64,000 nucleotides of DNA from Adlercreutzia sp. ZJ176 (lineage in GTDB: Bacteria > Actinomycetota > Coriobacteriia > Coriobacteriales > Eggerthellaceae). The notes beneath the pieces are model-generated. The model saw nothing but the letters and a program-made list of their open reading frames with translations. It was not told the origin of the DNA and did not search any database. Location of the stretch: assembly GCF_011038975.1 (NCBI RefSeq), contig NZ_JAAKEC010000003.1:140722-204721 (forward strand), read 5' to 3'. Positions within the stretch are counted from its first letter, which is position 1, and each line of letters starts with the position of its first letter. This document shows, piece after piece, positions 1-10,161 of this stretch. Both the position numbers and the translations under genes were made by a program.

Positions 1-739
1 CCGGCGTGTAGTAGTCGAACACCGGGTCGATGTCGGCGAAGCTGAAGTAGTCGGTGTCCAAGCCGGCCACGTCGCAGGCCACGCCGCCCCATCCGCGGAA
101 CACCCAGATGGCGTCAACCTGCTTCGACTGGAGCGCCGAGACCTCGTCGGTCACTGACTCCGGGTACAGCTCCACCTTGGCGAAGTCGCCGCCGTCATCC
201 TTCATCACCTGAGCGATCGTCGCCTGCTCCACCGGCATCTCCCACGTGGCGTACTTATGCCCCTCGAGGCCGCGCGGACGGTCCATCCCCTCGCCCGCCC
301 GGGAGATGATGCCGGACGTGTTGTGCTGGATGATCGCCGCCACCGCCGTGATGGGCATGGCGTCATCGCCGACGAGCGCCGGCGCCAGGGTGTCCTGGAA
401 GCTCACCCCGAACTGGGCCTTCCCCGAAGCCACCAGCGGCTCGGCCGCGCCGTCGGGAGGCTGGACCACCTCGACGTCCAGCCCCTGCTCGGCGAAGTAG
501 CCCTTCGCGGCGGCCACGTAGAGGCCCGTGTGGTTGGTGTTGGGCGTCCAGTCCAGCGCGAACGTGATCTTCTCCGTCGGCTGGGAGGTCCCGCCTGCGC
601 TCTCGCCGGACGCGGCCGACGAGCCCGAGCCCTGGGGCGCCTGCCCGCCGCAGCCGGCGAGCGCCAGGGCCAGCACGGTCCCGCACGCCGCGGCGGCGAT
701 GAGGGCCGCCCTCTTCAAGTGCCTTGAACGTTTCATCAT
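1..739 (-). CDS. thiY: Thiamine-precursor (HMP-type) ABC transporter substrate-binding lipoprotein, partial
   Basis: The frame is open from an ATG at 739 to the window edge, so the C-terminus is missing. It begins MMKRSRHLKRAALIAAAACG and has a signal peptide ending in the lipobox LAGC, which indicates a lipid-anchored extracytoplasmic receptor. The stretch FALDWTPNTNHTGLYVA is the hallmark N-terminus of the NMT1/ThiY family, which binds formylaminopyrimidine/HMP-type thiamine precursors. The start overlaps the stop of the permease gene (ATGATGA). The TPP riboswitch at the head of the operon supports the thiamine assignment. A more general NitT/TauT substrate cannot be excluded from half a protein. 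Confidence 0.88.
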   Translation of the reverse strand, partial: MMKRSRHLKRAALIAAAACGTVLALALAGCGGQAPQGSGSSAASGESAGGTSQPTEKITFALDWTPNTNHTGLYVAAAKGYFAEQGLDVEVVQPPDGAAEPLVASGKAQFGVSFQDTLAPALVGDDAMPITAVAAIIQHNTSGIISRAGEGMDRPRGLEGHKYATWEMPVEQATIAQVMKDDGGDFAKVELYPESVTDEVSALQSKQVDAIWVFRGWGGVACDVAGLDTDYFSFADIDPVFDYYTP

Positions 740-1506
740 TTCTCCTTTTCGGAATGTACGTGACGCCACGGCATCGCGCGCCGCTCGACGAGGCCCACCA
801 GCATCATGAGCACGAGCGAGATCGCCGACACCACGAATATCACGGCAAACATCTTGTCGAAGGCGAACGCCTTCTGAACACGGGTCATGTAGACGCCCAG
901 CCCGCTGAACCCGCCCAGCCATTCGCTGACGACCGCCCCCACCACCGCGTACGCGGCGGCGATGCGCAGGCCCGAGAAGAACTCCGGCAGCGCGCCGGGA
1001 ATCTTGACGAAGCGGAACACCTGCCAGCGGCTGGCTCCCATGGAGCGCATCAGGCTCACCTCGTCCGGGTCGACCGACTGGAACCCCTGCAGCAAGCCGA
1101 CCGCCACGGGGAAGAACGTCACAAGCGCCACGAGCACCACCTTCGGCGCGATGCCGTAGCCCAGCCACAGCACCAGAAGCGGCGCGATGGCGACCACGGG
1201 GACCGTCTGGCTGAGGACCAGCAGCGGGTAGACGGCGCGGCGCAACGTTACGAACGCGTCCATGAGCACTGCGAACGCGAAGCCCGCCGCCACGCCCGCC
1301 GCCAGGCCGAGCGCCGCCTCCTGGAGCGTCACGAGCGTGTGGTGCGCGAGCAACGCGCCGTCCTCGGGGAACACCGCCAGCACGTCTCCCGGCGAGGGGA
1401 GCATGTAGCGCGGCACCGCCCCGCTCGTGGCCAGCACCTGCCACAGCGCCAGCAGCGCCACGAGCGCGATCGTCGCCGGAAGGTATTTTTTCGCAAGTCG
1501 CTTCAC
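736..1506 (-). CDS. thiX: ABC transporter permease, thiamine-precursor uptake
   Basis: 256 aa starting at GTG (MKRLAKKYLPATIALVALLA). It has about six hydrophobic segments and the BPD_transp_1 cytoplasmic loop around residues 145-175 (MRSMGASRWQVFRFVKIPGA), matching the EAA-loop permeases of the NitT/TauT/ThiX group. It should form the membrane channel for the lipoprotein encoded immediately downstream, with which it overlaps by 4 bases. The ATPase subunit is not in the window and presumably lies beyond position 1. Family assignment is strong. The substrate is inferred from the riboswitch and the receptor. Confidence 0.9.
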   Translation of the reverse strand: MKRLAKKYLPATIALVALLALWQVLATSGAVPRYMLPSPGDVLAVFPEDGALLAHHTLVTLQEAALGLAAGVAAGFAFAVLMDAFVTLRRAVYPLLVLSQTVPVVAIAPLLVLWLGYGIAPKVVLVALVTFFPVAVGLLQGFQSVDPDEVSLMRSMGASRWQVFRFVKIPGALPEFFSGLRIAAAYAVVGAVVSEWLGGFSGLGVYMTRVQKAFAFDKMFAVIFVVSAISLVLMMLVGLVERRAMPWRHVHSEKEK

Positions 1507-1532
1507 GTTCAGTCCTCATGTGGTCGAAGGAG

Positions 1533-1653
1533 GGCGCCAGGGCACGGCGGCGGAGCGGAGGCAAGCCAAAGGAGGCCTGAGATCCACTCCGCCGAAGGCG
1601 GAGTTAGCTCAGGGCGACGACGCGTCGGAGCGGAGCCGCCGCGTCCTGGCGCC
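1533..1653. repeat. Nested palindromic intergenic element in the thi operon
   Basis: The 182-bp gap between the thiamine-binding protein gene and the permease gene holds an outer inverted repeat (1533-1550 against 1636-1653, 16 of 18 positions complementary). Inside it is a perfect 8-bp hairpin with a 3-base loop (ACTCCGCC at 1586, GGCGGAGT ending at 1604). It resembles a REP- or MITE-like unit or an mRNA processing/stabilising structure. No coding frame across it is convincing. Confidence 0.6.
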
Positions 1654-1688
1654 CGGACAGCCCCGAGGCGGCATCAACGCCGACAACG

Positions 1689-1991
1689 CTAGCCGATATG
1701 GTGCTTCGTGACCTTGCGGTCGATCGAGAGCACCTCGCCCTCCGGCTTCCACTCCACCTTGATGTAGGCGGTCACCTTGGGGGCGCCAGCGGCGATGGCC
1801 ACGTGCTGGCACTCCTTCAAGACGTCCATCAGCTGGTCGTAGTCGTCCCCCTCGATGGTGGTCTCGAACGGCCCCACGTAGTAGGACAGGCCGGTGGACT
1901 TGATGTAGTCGATCACCTCGTCGACGATGCGCACCACCTCGTCATCGTCGAGCGTGGCGGGCAGCACCTGGATGGCGACGCTTGCTTGCAT
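1689..1991 (-). CDS. Thiamine-binding MTH1187/YkoF-family protein
   Basis: 100 aa. The ATG at 1991 is chosen because GAGGAG lies just upstream and the protein then begins MQASVAIQVLPATLDDDEVV, as in the MTH1187/YqgV/YkoF (Pfam Thiamine_BP) family. These are small ferredoxin-like fold proteins that bind thiamine or HMP-type ligands and often sit in TPP-riboswitch operons. The conserved region VDEVIDYIKSTGLSYYVGPFETTIEGD is present. It is the first gene of the operon, directly downstream of the riboswitch and attenuator. A longer upstream in-frame extension would run into the terminator hairpin and is rejected. Confidence 0.88.
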   Translation of the reverse strand: MQASVAIQVLPATLDDDEVVRIVDEVIDYIKSTGLSYYVGPFETTIEGDDYDQLMDVLKECQHVAIAAGAPKVTAYIKVEWKPEGEVLSIDRKVTKHHIG

Positions 1992-2010
1992 GGAAAACTC
2001 CTCACGGTCG

Positions 2011-2051
2011 AGAAAAACAAAGGCCCCGCCTGCGAAATGCAAGCGGGGCCT
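2011..2051 (-). terminator. Riboswitch-controlled intrinsic terminator
   Basis: A strong hairpin with arms AGGCCCCGC (2021-2029) and GCGGGGCCT (2043-2051) on either side of a short loop is followed on the minus strand by a T-rich tract (complement of 2011-2020). It lies between the TPP aptamer and the first gene. The natural reading is ligand-dependent transcription attenuation of the thi operon. Confidence 0.9.
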
Positions 2052-2081
2052 CATGCGCTCAACCGGTGTCACGCTAAGTCC

Positions 2082-2161
2082 CTACGCTGGCATTACCCAG
2101 ATCAGGTTCGCGGGTCGCAGGAGCACCTGCCTCTCAGCCCTTCAATTCGGGCTCCCCGTAG
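2082..2161 (-). promoter_or_regulatory. TPP riboswitch (THI element)
   Basis: The minus strand carries the conserved thi-box parts in order: GGGGAGCCC, the CTGAGA core (plus 2132-2137), ACCTGATCTGGGTAATGCC and GCGTAGGGA. The outer P1 stem pairs CTACG (2157-2161) with CGTAG (2082-2086). Thiamine pyrophosphate binding should favour the terminator at 2011-2051 and switch off the uptake genes. Confidence 0.96.
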
Positions 2162-2169
2162 CAAGGGCC

Positions 2170-2198
2170 ATTGTGGGCGATGCGCCCCGGCTTGTCAA
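2170..2198 (-). promoter_or_regulatory. Promoter of the thiamine-precursor operon
   Basis: A consensus -35 TTGACA (2193-2198), a 17-bp spacer and a -10 CACAAT (2170-2175) place the start of transcription near 2163. That is exactly at the 5' edge of the riboswitch aptamer, which supports the assignment. The rest of the gap to the uvrA stop at 2367 shows no gene. Confidence 0.72.
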
Positions 2199-2366
2199 GC
2201 GGCCTTCGGCATGCGGACGAAAGAGGCCCGGGCGGGCGGCACGCGCGACCAGCGCGACCAGCGACCAGCCGCAGGCGCCCGGCGCACATGCGGATGCAAG
2301 CTGCCTCCCCTCTTCCGGCAAACGATGAAGCACGTCCTCGCCCCGCCAGCGCAGGCCTATGGGGCA

Positions 2367-5297
<2,931 letters not shown>

Positions 5298-5316
5298 GAG
5301 CTTCGCTTTCCTGCTC

Positions 5317-5342
5317 GTTCGTTTTCTCGAACACGCATTGTA
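5317..5342 (-). promoter_or_regulatory. uvrA promoter region with GTTCG-N6-CGAAC palindrome
   Basis: The complement of 5337-5342 reads TACAAT, a good -10 about 40 bases before the uvrA ATG. Immediately downstream, 5317-5332 is a perfect GTTCG-N6-CGAAC inverted repeat at the expected transcription start. LexA boxes of other Gram-positives have the inverse arrangement (CGAAC-N4-GTTCG), so calling it an SOS operator would be a guess. Confidence 0.4.
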
Positions 5343-5537
5343 GCTCAAAAAGCGAAACTTTGTTCGTAAAATATGCGGCGTTTTCCGCGACTTCAGCGAT
5401 TTCGCACATCTCGCTCGGCGCGACGCGGGCGCACGCTCAGCGCGCTGCACCGCGCTCGACGTGACGCACCCGCACCTTTGCCCTGCGCCTCTGCAGCTGG
5501 AAGCGTCGGCACGTTCGCTGCGGGGGAAGCGGCGCGC

Positions 5538-5612
5538 CTACATGAAGAACGGGGCGAACGACAGGGCGGTCAGGGCGGCGGCGAACAGGGCGCGGGCTTT
5601 CTTGCGGCTCAT
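5538..5612 (-). CDS. Very small hydrophobic peptide, 24 aa
   Basis: An ATG at 5610-5612 is preceded by a near-perfect ribosome site (AGGAGGTCGCC-ATG) and opens a 24-codon frame that starts MSRKKARALFAAALTALSFA and ends PFFM. It has a basic head and a single hydrophobic helix. I do not recognise a family. The strong ribosome site is the main argument that it is translated. It lies between uvrA and a toxin-like remnant. Confidence 0.45.
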   Translation of the reverse strand: MSRKKARALFAAALTALSFAPFFM

Positions 5613-5742
5613 GGCGACCTCCTTTGCGACGAGGCGTTTCCGATGCCGCCAGCATACGGGGAGCAGAGCGCGCCCACGGGACGCGGCCGGCATCCGTCAG
5701 CGCCCCACCGCCAACCCGTAACCGCCCCGGAATGTCCTGGGG

Positions 5743-5877
5743 CTAGACGACGGTCGGCCCGTAGACCAGCGCGAGAACGTCTACCACCTCGCCGTCGAAA
5801 CGATAGGCTATGACGAACGTGGAGACGGGTATCTTCCCAAGCCACTTCCGTATCGCGCGCGCAGGCTCTCGCGCACA
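5743..5877 (-). pseudogene. RelE/ParE-like toxin C-terminal remnant
   Basis: A 44-codon open stretch with no usable start (a stop lies at 5878-5880) reads ...AIRKWLGKIPVSTFVIAYRF and then DGEVVDVLALVYGPTVV before a TAG. The pattern hydrophobic-x-YR-x-DG-x-V-x-[VI]-L-x-[LIV]-x-[HY]-G is typical of the last beta strands of ParE/RelE toxins. I read it as the tail of a decayed toxin gene. No antitoxin gene is recognisable next to it. Confidence 0.45.
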
Positions 5878-5925
5878 TCACCGTTTCGGGGGTCTGAGAG
5901 CGACCTGGCATGACGCTCGGCGCCC

Positions 5926-6969
5926 CTACCCGCGGGGGTGAGCCTGGGCGTGGACGGCACGCAGGCGCTCGGGCGAGACGTGCGTGTAGATCTGCGTGGT
6001 GGACAGGCTCGCGTGCCCGAGCATCTCCTGGACGCTGCGCAGGTCGGCGCCGCCGGAGAGCAGGTCGGTGGCGAAGGTGTGCCGCATAGCGTGGGGCGAC
6101 AGGCTCTCGTCGAGCCCTGCCGCGCGCACCGTCGCCTTGAACATCTTGCGGATGGCATCGGTCGACATCCGGTTCCCGCGCGCAGAGACGAAGAAGAACT
6201 CGGATTCCCTCCCCCTCAGCAGCTGGGGTCGGCCCTTTGCGGCGTAGGCGCGCATGGCTTGCGCGGCGAGCTCGTGGATGGGGATGATGCGCTCCTTCGC
6301 GCCCTTGCCGAACACCTTCACCTGGCCGCGCGCGAGGTCGACGTCGGCCGCCTTGAGGCCCGACGCCTCCGACACGCGCGCGCCGCACGCGTAGAGGAGC
6401 TCGAGCAGGGCCAGGTCGCGCAAGTCCTCGCAGGTCTGATCGCGCGGAGTGCCGTCGAGGGCGCGCGGGGCATGCACCGACAGAAGCCGCGCCATGTCAG
6501 CCGGCTTGATCACCTTCGGCAGGCTCCGGGGCGTCTTGGGGCCCTGCAACACGCTCGCGGGATCGGCGTCCACGCGGCCCTCGCCCACCAGCCAGCGGAA
6601 GAAGCTGCGCAGCGCCGACAGGCGCCGGTTCACCGTGGTGCGACGGTAGCGCGCCTGGTCGAGCTCGCCCAGGTAGAGGCGCAGCTGCTTGTGCGTGACG
6701 CGCAGCGGGTCAAGCGAGGCGCGCGCGGCCCAGCGCAGGTAGTCGGTCAGGTCGACGCGGTAGTTGCGCACGGTGTGCGCGCTCGCATTGCGCTCGACGA
6801 CGAGCGCGCGGCAGAAGCCCTCGACGTGCTCCGCGCCGGGAAGCGCGGAGGCGTGCTCGGGCGAGCATGCGAGCGCTTCGGATGCGCGCGCGGATTCGAC
6901 CTCGCCAGCGGCGGTCGCCTGCTCTACAGCCGCAGCCTCAGCCGCGGGCCCATCAGGGCCGGACGTCAT
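5926..6969 (-). CDS. xerC: Tyrosine recombinase XerC/XerD
   Basis: 347 aa from the ATG at 6969, which overlaps the trmFO stop. A low-complexity head of about 45 residues precedes the SAM-like core-binding domain (VERNASAHTVRNYRVDLTDY). The catalytic domain has Arg in ACGARVSE, Lys in GKGAKERIIP, HAMRH, GHAS and the nucleophile Tyr in QIYTHVSPE, so all residues for strand exchange are present. It should resolve chromosome dimers. The trmFO-xer-dprA neighbourhood matches the chromosomal XerC/CodV context of Gram-positives rather than a phage integrase. XerC against XerD cannot be decided with certainty. Confidence 0.92.
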   Translation of the reverse strand: MTSGPDGPAAEAAAVEQATAAGEVESARASEALACSPEHASALPGAEHVEGFCRALVVERNASAHTVRNYRVDLTDYLRWAARASLDPLRVTHKQLRLYLGELDQARYRRTTVNRRLSALRSFFRWLVGEGRVDADPASVLQGPKTPRSLPKVIKPADMARLLSVHAPRALDGTPRDQTCEDLRDLALLELLYACGARVSEASGLKAADVDLARGQVKVFGKGAKERIIPIHELAAQAMRAYAAKGRPQLLRGRESEFFFVSARGNRMSTDAIRKMFKATVRAAGLDESLSPHAMRHTFATDLLSGGADLRSVQEMLGHASLSTTQIYTHVSPERLRAVHAQAHPRG

Positions 6970-8408
6970 GCGCCCTCCCCTTCGCCCGCCAGCCCGCATC
7001 CAGCGGGCGAGTCCGCGTCCGCCGCGCTTCGCGAGGCCCACGCGGGGAGGAGCCCCGCCGCCTCGAGCGCGCTGCGGTAGCGCGCGAGCGCCTCGTTCGC
7101 GCGCACGGCGTAGGCGTGGTAGCGCGCCGCCTTGTTGCGGATGCGCTCGGGCAAAGGCGGCATGATGCCGAAGTTCACGTGCATGGGCTGGTAGTCGGCG
7201 GTCGCCGCATCGGTCGCATAGGCCAAAAGCGCGCCGTACACCGTCTCGCGCGGCAGCGCCGGCAGCGCAGCTCCGCGCAGGTCGGCCGCCACGGCGAGCG
7301 CCACGTGCAGCCCCGAGCGGATGGCCTCGCAGTACCCCTCCGTGCCCGCGAGCTGCCCCGCCACGTACACGGGCGCGGGAAGGGCGCGCGCAGCGGGCGT
7401 GGTCAGGCGCCCGTGCGCGTCGAGCAGGCGCGGCGCGTCGATGAACGTGTTGCGGTGCATGACGCCGAACCGCGCGAACTCGGCGCCCTCGAGGCCGGGG
7501 ATCATGCGGAACACGCGCTTCTGCTCGGGGAAGGTGAGGTTGGTCTGAAACCCCACCAGGTTGTAGCTCGAGCCGAAGGCATCCTCGGCGCGCAGCTGCA
7601 GGGCCGCCCATGGGCGGCGCCCCGTGCGCGGGTCGGTGAGGCCGACCGGCTTCAAGGTGCCGAAGCGCGGGGCGTCATGTCCCGCGCGCGCGATCTCCTC
7701 AATGGGCTGGCAGGCTTGGAACAAATCCTTGCTCTCGAAGTCCTTCGCGATCACGCGGTCGGCGGCGAGCAGCGCCTCGATGAAGGCGTCGTACTCCTCA
7801 CGCGTGAACGGCGCGTTGAGGTAGTCGCCCGCGCCTCCCGAGGCGTCCTCGTAGCGGCTCTGGCGGAAGAGCTTGCCGAAGTCGAGCGAGTCGGCCATGA
7901 CCACCGGCGCCGCCGCGTCGTAGAACGCGAGCGACTCCGTGCCCGTGAGGCGCGCGATCGACGCCGCCAGCGCATCGGAGGTGAGCGGACCCGAGGCCAG
8001 CACCACCGCGTCGGCGCGCGCGGCCTCCGCCTCCACGTCGACGACTTCCTCGCGCACTACCTCGATGAGCGGGTGCGCCTCGACGAGCGCCGTCACGTCG
8101 CGCGAGAACTCCGTGCGATCCACCGCGAGCGCGCCGCCCGCCGCCACCTCATGGCGGCGGGCCGCCGAGAACACCTGCGACCCGAGCGCCTCGAGCTCGG
8201 CCTTGATGAGCCCCGCCGCGCTGTCGGGCTTCATGCTCTTGAGCGAGTTCGAGCACACGAGCTCGGCGAGGCCGTCCGTGTGGTGCACCGGCGTGGGAAC
8301 GCGCGGGCGCATCTCCGCCAGGCGCACGCGCATGCCCGCGTCGGCGAGGGTGAGGGCGGCCTCGCTCCCCGCGAGGCCGCCGCCAACGATTGTCACGAGT
8401 TTTTTCAT
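6966..8408 (-). CDS. trmFO: FADH2/folate-dependent tRNA m5U54 methyltransferase TrmFO
   Basis: 480 aa starting MKKLVTIVGGGLAGSEAALT, an N-terminal FAD-binding Rossmann motif. Other TrmFO hallmarks are CSNSLKSMKPDSAAGLIK, FESKDLFQACQPIEEIA and the C-terminal YQPMHVNFGIMPPL. It methylates U54 of tRNA using methylenetetrahydrofolate. Its stop overlaps the recombinase start, so the two are co-translated. Length and motifs are normal. Confidence 0.97.
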   Translation of the reverse strand: MKKLVTIVGGGLAGSEAALTLADAGMRVRLAEMRPRVPTPVHHTDGLAELVCSNSLKSMKPDSAAGLIKAELEALGSQVFSAARRHEVAAGGALAVDRTEFSRDVTALVEAHPLIEVVREEVVDVEAEAARADAVVLASGPLTSDALAASIARLTGTESLAFYDAAAPVVMADSLDFGKLFRQSRYEDASGGAGDYLNAPFTREEYDAFIEALLAADRVIAKDFESKDLFQACQPIEEIARAGHDAPRFGTLKPVGLTDPRTGRRPWAALQLRAEDAFGSSYNLVGFQTNLTFPEQKRVFRMIPGLEGAEFARFGVMHRNTFIDAPRLLDAHGRLTTPAARALPAPVYVAGQLAGTEGYCEAIRSGLHVALAVAADLRGAALPALPRETVYGALLAYATDAATADYQPMHVNFGIMPPLPERIRNKAARYHAYAVRANEALARYRSALEAAGLLPAWASRSAADADSPAGCGLAGEGEGA

Positions 8409-8444
8409 GCCGAGAAGGATACCAAACGAACGGCCGTCAGACCG

Positions 8445-8600
8445 CTATACTGCGGCCTTTTGCTCATCCTTGACGACAAAGCGCGCGATAACCTCATCAA
8501 GCTCCGCACGAAGCTGAGGCGAAATCTCCAGTGAAGGCGCGTCCTTGTACTTCATTTCAGCGCGATCATCATGCACAAAGTAAAGCTCTTCGTCCGTCAT
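8445..8600 (-). CDS. Small hypothetical protein coupled to the JAB-like gene, 51 aa
   Basis: The ATG at 8598-8600 follows AGGAGGTTGAG, one of the best ribosome sites in the window, and overlaps the stop of the upstream gene (ATGA). The product starts MTDEELYFVHDDRAEMKYKD and is acidic, with no membrane segment. No family is recognised. Tight coupling to the JAB-like gene suggests the two products work together, for example as an effector with a small partner. The sequence is visibly lower in GC than the surrounding genes. Confidence 0.7.
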   Translation of the reverse strand: MTDEELYFVHDDRAEMKYKDAPSLEISPQLRAELDEVIARFVVKDEQKAAV

Positions 8601-9187
8601 CTCAACCTCCTCATCTCAAATGAGCGGTGCTTTTTATCAATTCGGAGAAGCTCCTTCAAAACCTCCACGTCAGCTCGATCACCATAGCTCGCCTTAAAGC
8701 TCCTCCGCAGGGCTTCCGCAAAACGAACGTCTAAACCCTTGGCCGCATAGTACCATACACTGCCGTCATGCCCTACGACAACCCCACCGTGAACGCACTC
8801 ATAGGCCGCAGCTGTCATGACGTCGGCAAACGAAGGCTGCGTGCTCGCAGGGTGGTTGTGTACGAAGAGAACACCGTTCTCGCAGGCCAGCACAGCTTTC
8901 GCCTCCCTTATGCCGAAGCCTGTCCGGCCTTCGCCTTTAGGATCGCGGCTCAGGTTGTCAGCCACCAGAGCCCCTGTGCGGGCGTCAACCGCAACGAGAT
9001 ACTCGAACTGCGTGCCATCGGCGCGCTGCAAGACCCGACCCGCCTGCGTATAGACGGAATGCGCAACGGCCTTCGAAACGGGAATTCTCATGAATGCATC
9101 ATGGTACGCCTTTGCGTTAACGACAGGAGCCACCGAGAACGCATTTCCCCCTTTTCCCAAGCGCACAAGGGACTCATTGTGCCTCAT
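8597..9187 (-). CDS. RadC/JAB-like (JAMM-type) domain protein
   Basis: 196 aa from the ATG at 9187; an alternative ATG at 9232 would overlap dprA. The central segment VLFVHNHPASTQPSFADV resembles the JAMM metal site HxHP-x6-S-x2-D of RadC/Prok-JAB domains, with His110, His112, Ser119 and Asp122, but the loop between HNHP and Ser is one residue shorter. Glu62 could be the catalytic acid. There is no helix-hairpin-helix as in true RadC. Lower GC than the neighbours suggests acquisition. It could be a protease/isopeptidase-like or nucleic-acid-linked accessory protein; the function is unknown. Confidence 0.65.
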   Translation of the reverse strand: MRHNESLVRLGKGGNAFSVAPVVNAKAYHDAFMRIPVSKAVAHSVYTQAGRVLQRADGTQFEYLVAVDARTGALVADNLSRDPKGEGRTGFGIREAKAVLACENGVLFVHNHPASTQPSFADVMTAAAYECVHGGVVVGHDGSVWYYAAKGLDVRFAEALRRSFKASYGDRADVEVLKELLRIDKKHRSFEMRRLR

Positions 9188-9194
9188 ATCTTCA

Positions 9195-10160
9195 TCACCC
9201 GGCGTTCTTGAGGTAGGGGCCGTACCTGCCATCGGGGTACTGGGCTACGAGGCCGTCGCGCTGGGCTTGGGCGAGCCACACCATGAGCCAGGTGAGGGCG
9301 TCGTCTTGCGGACCCGCCTGGGCGGCGAGGTTCCGCAGCGCCTCCATCCCCAGAGGCTCGGCGCGCAGCGCCTCCAAGATCACCCGCGCCCGTTCGTCGC
9401 GCACGAGCGCGCCCGCCTCCCCGCGGCCCGTGCCGCCGACGTCGGGCGCCCCTGCGCGCGCGTCCTCCTGCTTGAGGCAGCCGAACAGGCTGAAGAGCTG
9501 GTCGGCGAACGTCTCGTCGTCCACCACGGGCGTAGCGCCCTGGTACAGCAGGCGGTTGGCCCCGCGCGAGTTCGCCGACGTGATGGCGCCGGGCACCACG
9601 AGCACGTCGCGGTTGGCGGCCAGCGCCTCGTCAGCCGTGGAGAACGTGCCCGAGGGCAGCCCCGCCTCCACGATGAGCGTCGCCTTCGCCAAGCCTGCGA
9701 TCAGGCGGTTCCGCTCGCGGAACGCGAACGGCAGCGGCTTGAAGCCCCAGTCGTGCTCCGAGGCCACCGCTCCGCCCGCATCGACCACGCGCTGGAAGAG
9801 CCCCGCGTTCTCCGCAGGGTAGAGCTCGTCGCACCCGCCGCCGAGGAACACCACCGTCGGCGCGCCCGCCGCGAGCGCCGCCTCGTGCGCCACCGCGTCG
9901 CACCCGCGCGCGCCGCCCGAGATGATCGCGATGCCGCGCGCAGCCGCAAGCCCCGCGAAGCGCCGCGCGCAGCTCTTCCCGTACGGCGTCGCCTTGCGCG
10001 CGCCCACCACGGCCAGCCCCTCCTGGAGCGCCTCGGGGTCCCCCACCACGCGTAGGCACGCAGGCGGGTTCTCGATCACCTCGAGCGCCGCAGGGTAGCC
10101 CGCGTCGCCGCGCCTGATCTCGTGGCGCTCGCCCGAGAGCGCCGGCTTTGCCATGGGCAT
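9195..10160 (-). CDS. dprA: DNA processing protein DprA/Smf
   Basis: 321 aa from the ATG at 10160, directly after the comM stop. It has the Rossmann-like DprA core (LAVVGARKATPYG, SGGARGCDAVAHEAAL, GLPSGTFSTADEALAANRDV) and a C-terminal winged-helix-like region after about residue 245. DprA loads RecA on incoming single-stranded DNA during transformation. Cys replaces the usual Ile/Val in the SGxARGxD motif. The arrangement comM-dprA is common, though competence itself cannot be inferred from it. Confidence 0.95.
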   Translation of the reverse strand: MPMAKPALSGERHEIRRGDAGYPAALEVIENPPACLRVVGDPEALQEGLAVVGARKATPYGKSCARRFAGLAAARGIAIISGGARGCDAVAHEAALAAGAPTVVFLGGGCDELYPAENAGLFQRVVDAGGAVASEHDWGFKPLPFAFRERNRLIAGLAKATLIVEAGLPSGTFSTADEALAANRDVLVVPGAITSANSRGANRLLYQGATPVVDDETFADQLFSLFGCLKQEDARAGAPDVGGTGRGEAGALVRDERARVILEALRAEPLGMEALRNLAAQAGPQDDALTWLMVWLAQAQRDGLVAQYPDGRYGPYLKNAG

Positions 10161-10161
10161 G

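Noticed and set aside
1586..1660. tRNA-like stretch (GGCGGAGTTAGCTCAG...)
   Set aside because: The TAGCTCAG resembles a D-arm, but there is no anticodon arm, no GGTTCGAATCC T-arm and no acceptor pairing. It belongs to the palindromic element.
7080..8534. Plus-strand frame spanning trmFO and the small gene
   Set aside because: Antisense to trmFO, which is complete with all motifs.
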